Below, piece after piece: positions 9,752-21,700 of a stretch of 64,000 nt of DNA. The stretch is from positions 1,409,501-1,473,500 of the forward strand of contig JAHQIY010000010.1 of NCBI GenBank assembly GCA_019054805.1, given 5' to 3'. Source of the stretch: Brachionus manjavacas. Lineage: Eukaryota > Rotifera > Eurotatoria > Ploima > Brachionidae. Numbering within the stretch: the first letter of the stretch is position 1; every line of letters starts with the position of its first letter. The notes beneath the pieces were generated by a model that was not told the DNA's origin, ran no database searches, and worked only from the letters and a program-made list of their open reading frames with translations. The translations under genes and the position numbers were made by a program.

Positions 9752-12700
9752 ATGCTCAATAGCGCCAAAACAGTTCCGTCTCTCAAGACAAAAACCAACG
9801 AGCTGTTCTACAGATGGCTAAGTCGACCAGAGCGCACCGAACAACTAAAAGAAGTCATAAACATCATCCGCACCTCCAACCGAATACCCAAGCAAACCGA
9901 ACTCAAATCTTACAAAAATGTATTTTTTTTTATAAAAAAAAATTTAATTTTTGACAAAAAAAAATTTTTTTTTCAAGGAACTGGAGACAAGATCGATGTG
10001 CAAGGCGTTCATGGAGCAACTGCAGCAAGGCCTGCAGCCCAGCGCTCTCCCGGTCAACTCGAACAACAACAGTAGATCGAAGTCGCCCCCGGGCATCCAA
10101 TCGCCACCCATGTCTCCTGTCAACCGCATGCCCCAGAGCCCCAAGTCGCCCCGTCACCGCCAGCCACAGGCCAAAACACAAGTAAGTTTTTTTTGTTTTT
10201 TTTTGTTATTCAAGAGCAAGATCAACCAGAAAAATGTAGACTTTGGGTCAAATAAAATTATTCAAGTTATCAATTTAATTATTCTGAATAGAGTTGAACT
10301 TGAAATAGAATTCAAATAGAATTATTACAAAAAAACTCATAGAAGTTGGCTTGCTTTTATACGAATTGTGGTTGTTGTTGTTGTTGTTGAAATGCGAACA
10401 AAATAACAAACATAAATCTTTGCATTGGAGAGCACAGGAGAGATCGAAAGAGAGATCGGAAAAGAGAGAGAAACAAAACTAAAATTAGGTTAAATTTTTG
10501 CTCTAATCATCATAAATTTATGATAATCCAAGCCAGCAACACACTAAATAACTCAATAGAGAATGCAATTAAACCAAATAAAAAAAAAAAAACTAAAAAT
10601 TGTAATTTTGTAGATATAATTTTCGAGAAATTCTCTACACGAAAAATTCATAATTTTTGGTTTTTTTCTATTTCGTTTAAATGCAAAGATAAAGATAGCT
10701 GAATGCATAGATAGAACTCAACTCACTTTGTATACTTTCAATTTGTTTTTTAATTTGTTGGCTTTAATTAATTAGCATTGTTCGCTTGCATAATACTTCC
10801 AACACTCGGATAACCTTGTAGGCAAACAGATCCACTAGTGCGCGCCTTGGGCTTGATGGATTTCACGGTGAGCTAAGCAAATCTCTCAATCGAACCATTT
10901 TCTTTCTTTATTTGATTTTCAACTACTTTTTTCAAATAATGTCTCCGTAACCAGCACTTTAAAAAAATTCAAATTTTACTTCTCGACAAGCTTATATTCT
11001 TTTTTACGTTATCTTAAACTATTTAAAAGAAAATTTTTTGTAAAGCTAAAGTTTATTAATTTAAATTTTTTTTTTCATTAGTTAAAAGTGATTTAACTTT
11101 GGTCTTTGAGAGAAAGCAGTATTTTTCGAGCTCTTGTTGAAAAATAAAAAAAAAAGAAATTTTAAAAAATTTTTATTAAATTTTTAATTTTAATGAAAGG
11201 GTTGCTTTTAGAGCTTAAAATGTCCAAAAAATCAATTTTAATTTTAAAAAATTTTTCTGTAACCTTAAAATTAAAAAAGAAATAAAAAATACAAATTTGT
11301 GTATCCAGAACAGTAAATGGTTTTAAAAACAAGTTTGACAAAGCGGAAACAATATAAGCTAAGGAGTCTACTGTCTCTAAGCTTTTATTTTTATTATTAT
11401 ATTATTAAATCGAATTTTTTTGAGGAAATTTTCTCAATTAGATTAAGCAAATTTAATGAATTTTTAATTTTAAAGAAATGGTAGCTTTTAGAGCTTAAAT
11501 GTCCAAAAAATAAATTTTAATTTTTAAAAAAAATGTTTCTGTAATTTTAAAATTAAAAGGGAGATAAAAATCGAATTTTTTTGAGGAAATTTTCTCAATT
11601 AGATTAAGCAAATTTAATGAATTTTTAATTTTAAAGAAATGGTAGCTTTTAGAGCTTAAATGTCCAAAAAATAAATTTTAATTTTTAAAAAAAATGTTTC
11701 TGTAATTTTAAAATTAAAAGGGAGATAAAAATCGAATTTTTTTGAGGAAATTTTCTCAATTAGATTAAGAAAATTCAATGAATTTTTAATTTTAAAGAAA
11801 TGGTAGCTTTTAGAGCTTAAATGTCCAAAAAATAAATTTTAATTTTTAAAAAAAATGTTTCTGTAATTTTAAAATTAAAAGGGAGATAAAAATCGAATTT
11901 TTTGAGGAAATTTTCTCAATTAGATTAAGAAAATTCAATGAATTTTTAATTTTAAAGAAATGGTAGCTTTTAGAGCTTAAATGTCCAAAAAATAAATTTT
12001 AATTTTTAAAAAAAATGTTTCTGTAATTTTATAATTACAAGGGAGATAAAAATCGAATTTTTTTTGAGGAAAAATTTTCTTAATTAGATTAAGCAACTTC
12101 ATTGAATTTTTTAATTTTAAAGAAATGGTAGCTTTTAGAGCTTAAATGTCCAAAAAATAAATTTTAATTTTTAAAAAAAATGTTTCTGTAATTTTATAAT
12201 TACAAGGGAGATAAAAATCGAATTTTTTTTGAGGAAAAATTTTCTTAATTAGATTAAGCAACTTCATTGAATTTTTTAATTTTAAAGAAATGGTAGCTTT
12301 TAGAGCTTAAATGTCCAAAAAATAAATTTTAATTTTTAAAAAATATGTTTCTGTAATTTTATAATTACAAGGGAGATAAAAATAGAATTTTTTTTTAGGA
12401 AAAATTTTCTTAATTAGATTAAGCAACTTCATTGAATTTTTTAATTTTAAAGAAATGGTAGCTTTTAGAGCTTAAATGTCCAAAAAATAAATTTTAATTT
12501 TTAAAAAAAATATCTCTGAAATTTTAAAATTAAAAGGGAGAAAAAAATCATAAAAGAAAAATTTTCTCAATTAGATTAAGCAACTTCATTGAATTTTTAA
12601 TTTTAAAGAAAGGATCGATTTTAGAGCTTAAATCTTGATATAATAAGATTCTCTATTTGTAAAGAGCACACCAAATGGTGTTTAATTAATTTTTTTCATT

Positions 12701-15700
12701 GTTTTTAAAAGATAAAATGGCTTTTGACAATACTAGATTTGAAGCTTTACATGTAAAATCTTGTCATTTGAGAGTTAAAAACAAGTCCCCTTGTATTTAC
12801 TAATAAATATCTTTAATTAAAGGAAAATTAAAAATTTAGAATAAAAAATAAATATTCGAATAGATAAAAATGGATACCCAAATGAATCAAATCCCCAAAT
12901 AATTAAGTAAAATTGAAATTTTTCACAAATATCCGATGTTTCGATACTTTTTAAGAGATTTAATTGCGTTTAATTCCAATATGGATATGCTCAAAAGTGT
13001 TAAAGGCTCTTCTCAAAGGACTTTCAATTGCTAAAGATAAGTTTTTTGAATTTCATTTTTTTACACAAAAAATTTTAAAGGAAATTTAATTTTAAAAGTT
13101 TTTTTTAAAAGTTAATTTTTTCGTTTAAGCTTCGTTTTCATATTGTTTTTATCATTTGGGGCTGGCATAAGAAAAGTAATGCCAAGTTTTGTATAACATA
13201 GCAAAATATCTGTTTTCTTAAAAACATAGAATAAAAGAAAACTAAAGCGACTTTAAACTTTATATTTTAAGCAAGTTTAGAAAACATTTAAATTATAAAA
13301 ACAAATTTTTTCCTTCAATGTTACATTCTGATTTTTTGTCATTTAAAAATTTTTAAAGCTAAACATCTTCAATTAGTAATTTAAAGGCATAAATAAAGAT
13401 CAGCTGATCTTTCATCTTTTTCTTCCCTGGAATTCATTTACATGGTTACATTTTTAGTCATAATAAAGTTAAAATATTGTCCAAAAATTTTATTATTTAA
13501 AAATTTAGATTTTATTCTAAAATTTAAGACTTTATTACTTTTTATGCTACTATTGAGCTATCTTTTTTGACTTGGGGTTTAATTTTTGAATAATCGCTAA
13601 GGACATCTATTGATGTTTAAAAGTTTACTCCCTTAGGTAAAGAAAATTATTTCTATAAAGCTAAACAAGGATTCTCAATTTAAATATCTTTTTTATAGGT
13701 CTAAAACTAGCTCTCCCAGATGTATCAGATAAAAAATTTTGCATAACTTTTTTCAGACCTAAACAAGAAAAGTTAGTTGAGTTTATTTTTTCAATTTAAT
13801 TTTATTTTACCACAAGCTAAAACAAGCTTTTGGATTATTCACAAAAGAACATCTCGCCCATGCCAATAGATTTTTAATTAAAAACTTATGATTTAATAGC
13901 ATTATCACGAGTTTAGGATAATGCTATTATCCTAAAAATTAAATTTTAAATTTTAAAATTAAATATTTTAAATTAAATTAATTTTTTTTAAATTTTCATT
14001 TTCTTAAATAATTTTCATTTTAAATTTTCTTAAATTTTTTTTTTTAAGAATTTAACATTAAAATTTGAAATTCTTAATTTAATCAAAACTTGATTTTAAA
14101 CTAAAAATAAAAGATTTTTTTTTATTATGCATTTGGTGCAGCATGAAGAATTAAGAAAAAAAATCTAGAAAAATTAATTTTTTTATTAATTCGATTTTTT
14201 CGATAAGAAAGTGTCCTTGAAAATTTTCATTAAAAATTAGTGGCAAGACCTTTTCGTTCTAGCTGTCGGTTAATTGTCAAAATTATTTTTTAATTGTGAG
14301 AATTTATCAATTTTTGTTCCCAAAATCATCGGCTCATTACATTAAAAATTTAAAAGTTAAATTAAAGAATATTAATCGATAGTCAATATATTAATTTATG
14401 TAATTTACTTTTTTAATAATTTGTAAATATTAAGTGTATTTTCATCAAGACTATTTTTATATTTGGAAAAATTAACCTTGAGTAGCAAACGATCTTTTAT
14501 TTTTTATCAAAAGTTTATCTTAATTCAAGCTTAGTTGCAGAAAACTTTTTATCTGACATAAATTTCAATAAATTCTTAGATTAAGTTTAATTGTTTATTT
14601 ATTTCAAATAAATGTCACTTAGAATTTAATTTTGTAGAAAAAAAAACTCAATAGCTTTAAGAGACCAAATATTGGTTTTTTAAAATGAACCATTTGATGC
14701 ATTTCAATTTTCACCTAATCTCAGCTTCTACAAATAATATCTAATCTAATTTTTATAAAATTCATAAAACCAACTCATTTTTTTAATTTCGTTCTGATTT
14801 TTTTTTATTTTCACAATGCCAAAAAATGTCTCACCAGATTTTAAGATGCTTAAAAATTTTATCAATAAAGATGAATTAAAATTCACAAGAAATAAAAATT
14901 TAAGTTTTTTTTATGCAAGTTTAAATTCAATTATTTAAACTTTAAATTTTATAAAAAAATTTTTTAATAAATTTAAAAAATTTGTATTCACTGATTTTTT
15001 GTCGACTGTAAACAAAAAGAAAAAAAATATTAAATTTTATTTAAGAAAAAATGTGTTAGTTAAACTGAGGAGATAATTCTAAAATAAAAATTAAATTTTT
15101 TTTAAATGACGTTTAATTAAACTAATCGGCATTGTTCAAAAAAGCTGTATGAATAAGTCGACTTTACATAATCAATTGATTTGGGAATAAATAATAGAAT
15201 AAATAAAGAACTTGATCTGTCTTCTATTCTAAATTGTTCAAATCAAGAGATATGGCTTTAAAAATCAGGATTTTTTGAGCTCTTTTCAATAGAATTTAAA
15301 TAGTCTTTGGAAAGAGTAAATATTTGATTTTTTGTATTTAAAAACAATCTTTTAAGTCCATAAATTATCTGGTTTAGAACAAAAGTTTTGATCAAGATCT
15401 AGCTCACAATGTTTGCATTAGTATTCCATTTATCCCGTTTCCTATCATTACAGGCCTTTGGATGATTACTCTCATTTTAAATAGACAAATTAGTTCAGTA
15501 GACATCTATTAGATTTAAATTAATTAGGCGAAATTTCAGTCAACCAAAGCAATATTCGGCATTTAAATTTTTATTAGATAATTTTTATTTAAAAAATAGT
15601 TTTTAAAGAAAAACAAATTTATTTTGCATTCATTTCTTTGACGAAAAAAAAATTGTTAAATGAGTACGCAAAAGAGTAGCAGCTATTTATGCTCTTTCAA

Positions 15701-18700
15701 ATGACCAGGTTCAGTTAGGATTTTTCTTCCAAAATGACACTAATCAGGTTGTTTTTTAAAGTGTTGTGATTGATTAATTTTTAATTTTAATGAAGCTACT
15801 GCATTATTCTTTTCAAAAGTCTATGCATTTTTAAACATGGACCAAAAAATTTGTTCAAAAAAATAAATTTAAAATTATGTTAGAATAAAAAAAGAGGCTT
15901 TTAAGTTATTGTCAATGATTGTGTTTTTTAAGAGAACCATATAACACCTCGTGAGATTGACTGCTAGTTACAATTCTTTTCTACATTTCTTTCAATTGCA
16001 CAGCTAAAAGAATTAAACTTAAAAATAATTGCTTATTTTTTTTCACTTTACTAAATATCTGATTACATCAATTTAATGAATATTTTGATATGATTTTTTA
16101 TCTTTGGTGCTAAAAGACTGAATGTGAAAATCTTTATAAAAAATAAAAAAAAAATTTAAATAAAATGTTGCAGGAAAAATGTAATTAGTCTTTTAGAAAA
16201 AACTTTTAACTTGTTACCTTTAGTTTTTTTTAAAGATTTATTGAATTTATTTAGTGAAGCAAAAAAAAAAAAGTGACAGTGAATTTTTGTAATAAAATTA
16301 TTTTTTTAGGAGTTTGATTCTTAGAGTAAATAAAAATTATTTTAAATTTTTGATCATAATTTTTAGTAAAAAATCTTAAATTTAGTGTTTCGTTTGTTTT
16401 CATTGATTGTATCGAATTGGCAAGAATAATTTTTTTTTAAATTTGTGTTAAATTATGAATCAGAAATGCTTTAGTAAATAAAGAAAAAAAAATTTTTCTG
16501 GGCGAGTTCTATTTAATCTTAATTAGAGTCATATTTGGCAAACAAATTTAGAAAAAATATCAAAAAAACCCTAGGAATCTTGATCTTTTTATTTTCTCTC
16601 TCTTCAAATAATTTTTGCATCGAATCAAAGTTATATCATTCTATTTAGAGAGAAAATTTTTACCATGTCATTTCTTAAATTTGGATGATAGCTTGTAATC
16701 ATGACCACCCGGAATAACCAAAACTTGCTCTCTCAGTCCTCCTTTGCGTACGCTGCGCCATCCTCGCCGACCATATCGCTGCTGTCCTCGTCATCATCAC
16801 CATCCTCCTCCTCATCTAGCCCTATACAGTTCAACATGAGCAAAAAATCCGCTCTGACCAACATCACGGCCGCAATCGCCAAACACCAGAACCCCAAGAG
16901 TCCCAACTCAAAGCTGATAAACATGATTGTGGACAACAACGGCGTTGCTTGCTCAGTGGTCAAGTCGACCACCAACATCTACTATAATCTCAAAGTGGAC
17001 GCAGCCACGTCCAAAGCCATTCACTACTGTGACAAATGCACAAATCCGGACTGCAGAGCCATTCACAAAAACCTCACTAAGCCAGTGCTGCTGCAGAATA
17101 GTCAGTCGCCGATGCGGATTTATCTCAATTCGCCAAGCTCCAACCAAAAATTGTCAGGCGCCAATATAAATTTTATATTCGAGAGGCGCTACCCCAAAAT
17201 ACACGACTTGGCACCGCCTGGACATCAAAGGCACATAGTGATCAGGCCCAGCCAGTCGGACGACCTGAACCCGTCGCCTCTATCGCCCCAGGCCCTGCAC
17301 AACGCCATAGTTCAAGCGGCTCAAAATGACCAGAACTCTTCTCATTTTGCCATTAATTTGAATCGAGCTGGCAACAAAACCGAGACTGCCAAGTCCAACT
17401 CGGACCCGTTTCTTCTATTTCCTAATCTAAATCTAAACAGTTTGAAATTTAAGAACACACTTTTTCTAGACCAAGTAAGACCTGTGTTGATCTTGCGACA
17501 AAATTTTTTTTTTTTTTTTTTTTTTTAATTTTTTGATTTAATATAACAAAAAAAAATTTTGATTTTTTTTTTTCAGGAAAGACCCCAATCACCAGGTCTA
17601 GTTAAGACTAGTGATGAATTTAGAAATAATCACGCTAAAATACAGACAAGTACGTCGACAGCGCAATCGATGGGTCAAAAACAGCAACCACCGCAGTTAT
17701 TGCAGACTGCTGGTAAAGCTGAGCCCAAATCTCTATTGCCCACTGTTGACTTTGACCAAGTTGACCAAGTGTGCAAATCGACGCGGATAGAAACAAAACC
17801 GTCAGTTTCTAGTCCGGCACAAGTTAAAACTCCTAAACAAGTCAAAAAAGCTAATATTCCGCAATTTCATTTTCCAAATGGTCGACCTGATGAGAAAATA
17901 TTCAAAAGCGACCAAGAAACAATGAAATTGGTCAGCTTAGAGTTCAAGTTGTACAAAGATGGCAAGCTGAGCAAAGAAGATCTGGGTCAAGTATGCAAAA
18001 TAATTGGTCTGCCCAAGTACTGGAAATCTTTGCTTTTCAAAGCATGTGCAACAGCTTCCAAACTGACCCATGTGACATTTTCCGCTTTTGAACAAACTTG
18101 GCAAAAGTAAAATTTGAGTTTAGCACATTTTTACATCATGATATTGATTTAATTAGGCTTTTTTTAAATTTGGTACAAAAATATGCAAAAAAATATGCCA
18201 AATTGAAGTTTCAGATCAAATTATCAAAATCAAAAGGATCTTTTAAAATCTTAAAACTTAATTAATCAAATGATTTTGATGATTTTCAAAAAATAAATTC
18301 AATAATTTAGATAATTCAGGTAAAGTTACCCAGTCAACTTTATTTTAAAGGATCTTTAAAGAAATTTTAGAGAAATTTGTAGAGTTTTTTTAGAGGTTAT
18401 CGTACATTTTTCTTTAGAATACCTTTAAAAATTTCTTTTAAATTTCTCTAAAATATCGTTCAAGTTTCTTTTATTTATCTCTAAAAAGTCTTCAAATTTT
18501 TTTCAATTTTTCAATTTTTTTAATCAGTAAGCGGTAAACATTTATTAATTAAAGTCAATAAACATGATTTTGTGCCTCAAAAAATTTTTCAAGGATCAAG
18601 ATAGTAAAGATTAAAATCATGATCACTAAAGCTGCCATAAAGCTAGATATCCAGTATAAAAATAATATTATTCTATTGTTTATAATATGAAGAAAATGTA

Positions 18701-21700
18701 TAATAGGCAATTCAAATAAAGTAATAAAATCTTTTGATTATTACTTGCCAAATCCTTAAAAATTAAAAACAGATGATATATGCACAATGGTTTTTGTATG
18801 ACCATAAAATAATTAGCAATTATTCTGTTTTAGTTCGGGCTAAATTAAGAGTTATGATGTCTAAACGTAACATTAATATTTTTTTCATTTAAAAATCTAA
18901 AAATCAAGAAATGAACAAAAAGTTAAACATTTTCAAGAAAAAATTGAAAAGAAGAGTTGTTTAAAATTCTCAAGTCTTAAGTCAACTCAAAGACTGGCTT
19001 GGACATTAATTTCAGTGAGTATGCTTAAAATAGAGCGCCAAAATAATTAACAAGAACGACCATTCATCAGTCATGATTGCGGTCTCATAAATTTTTTGTC
19101 GTTTAAGGGAGTTATTTTGGCGGTAAAGTTTAAGACAAAGCTAAAATTAAAGTCCAGGTCCGCAATTCAAAAAAAATTAATAATAAGTCCGGACTTTAAC
19201 TTGTCTTAAAACTTATGATTTTTTAACAATTAGATTAAAAAGAAGAAAATTTCCGTATTACTTTGATTAAAATTTTGATGTTAATAAAAAATAAGCGTTA
19301 AATTGTTTGACTGGGTAATTCAGATATTCAAATTTTAAAATAGTTTTATTTTTCCATTTAAACAAATTATAAATTTTAAAACATTAATTTTTTTTGCCTC
19401 TAAAAGTTTTTATTTAGATTCAAATAAAAAGGGATGATTTAAAATTTTAAATATTAAAATAAAGAAAAAAATATTCTCTCTGTATTATCAAAAAAGTTAA
19501 TGTAACATTTTATATTTTGATCTTTTGATCTTGATTTAAAACCTCAATTTGCCAAAAATATTTTATTTTTCAGTATTAATTTTTTTCTTTAGTAATAAAT
19601 AGGAACGTGTGACACAGAAATGGTGACTTTTGAGAGGACTGAGTCTAAGTAGGAATTATAAAGTTTAGAAAATAAAGTGGCTACGCTTATTTTCACATGA
19701 GTTGTCTGTAAATGAACAAACAAAAAATTAGATGAAATATGTGAAAGTGGAAAGTATTAAATCGTTTATTTTAACAATAAAAAAAATAAAAAAATAGCAG
19801 AAGATTAGGTAATTAGCACATTGAGTACACTTTGTAATTTTGTATTTTTCTTCGGGTCCATTGACTACGTATTTTACAAGGATTTCAGCTAAAAAGCTAC
19901 ACTGTTTTAGGACTTTGTTTGGGTCCGGTTCATTTAAATCCCGATGGTGAATGCAATTGTTTTCAAAGTACTTCAAAATTACTATCTTCAAGCTTTCTAT
20001 TGATTACAGATTATTAAACTATTGACAAAAGTAAAGCTTATTTTTCAAAAAAAACTTGTCATGGTTTCAAAAAAAAAATTATTGATATTCATTCATTCGA
20101 ATAGTCTTTGGTTGGCATCAATTTTTTTCCTTTATTTTTGACGCTCATGTGAAAAATAAGTTTTTTTTCAGGTTTCTTGCAAAAATTTTGAACAATCAAT
20201 TGTTTTGTTCTTACCAAGTTGACCAAAAACTGTCGTCTGTGAAGTAGCAGTACAGTGCTAAGCCTTTATCAAATTCTGGTGCTTCTTTATATTTTTTAAT
20301 TTTTTCAATAACTAACTACTTAAAATAGCTAATTTGCTAATATACCTATCAGTAAGCGAAATTTAGCTGCATATTGCAGATAATTGTCATTTCAAAATAC
20401 TTTGCCATCATAAACAAGTTCATAAAGAATGCTAAATTAAGAAAAATTATTAATGAATAAATAAATTTTAAATTTTTATTATTTTGTGTTCTATTCTCTT
20501 ACATAGAAGGACACGAGTTAAAAAATAAATCCACTTACCATAATTTGAATTTAAAAAAATTCTAAAAACCTGTCAATAATTAGTCCGTGCATTTAAAAAG
20601 TATTAGCTCAGCATCTAAACCTTCTACTAAGAAATATTTAAACTCAAAACTTAGCTTTAAGTGCAGCATTAAATTTAATTTTTTAATTTTTGAACCTAAT
20701 TCAATGTCTTAGTTAGTGTTATATAGGAAGACTAAATTAAAAAAAAAAAATAATAAAAATTTATTTTTTTTTCCCAAAATAATGGGTCTAAATTTTATCT
20801 AAAAAACATCTTCACGATTCAAAATCGTTTAAAATTGTCTTTACAGTCGGAATAGAATGAAATATTTTGAAAATTTAAAAAGGTTTTTAAATAAAAAAAA
20901 TAATAAAATTTAATATAATAAGCAAAATTAAAAAAAAATTTTTTTGGTGAAAAATTTAGAAAAAGTCAATATCCTAGTGTAAAAATTCATCTTTTGTTAA
21001 TTTTGTATTGAAATTTTTTGTCTTGTAGGCTTAGTCAGCAATGCTTTGACAGAGTCTCTCTGTTCATGAAGCTAATAGCACCAAACGCGAACTACATTGT
21101 CTACGAAGACTGGGAACCGCTTCTCCAGGACATAGTCGACACTCATCCCGGACTTAAATTCCTGCACGACCACAAAGAATTTCACACTCGATACATCAAA
21201 ACGGTCATAGCGCGCATCTTCTATGTTGTTAATCGGTCCTGGTCAGGCCGCATAACACCCATAGAGCTCAAGCGCTCAAATTTTTTGTCTATTCTGGAAA
21301 ATCTTGAGACCGAAGACGACATAAACCTAATAAGAGACTATTTTTCCTACGAGCATTTCTATGTGATTTACTGTAAATTTTGGGAGCTGGACAAAGATCA
21401 TGATCTGTACATTAGCAAAGAGGATCTGTTTCGACACAACAATTACTCCATAAATCCCAAAGTGATTGATCGGATATTCTCTGGCACAGTGATTAAAGGG
21501 CGTGACTGGCGCGAAGGCTTAATGAGCTACTACGATTTTGTATGGTTTTTGATGTCCGAAGAGGACAAACGCAACCCGACAAGCATCGAGTACTGGTTCA
21601 GAGTGCTCGATGTTGACGGCGATGGCATCCTGAGCATGTACGAGCTGGAGTATTTCTATTCAGAGCAAATGGAACAGATGAGAGAGCGTCAAATTGAATT

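Noticed and set aside
9930..10319. Alternative ORFs over exon 2 of the PP2A B'' gene
   Set aside because: They read through intron sequence or run antisense. The phase-0 exon 9978-10181 is the consistent reading.
11150..12640. CRISPR-like array or centromeric satellite
   Set aside because: The units are contiguous at ~161-166 bp without spacers, lie in an intron and number only about eight. It is a short local tandem array.
16733..17169. Overlapping ORFs on both strands at the Ser/Pro-rich exon
   Set aside because: They follow from locally GC-rich, low-complexity coding sequence. Only the frame from 16701/16737 splices in phase to the PP2A B'' core.
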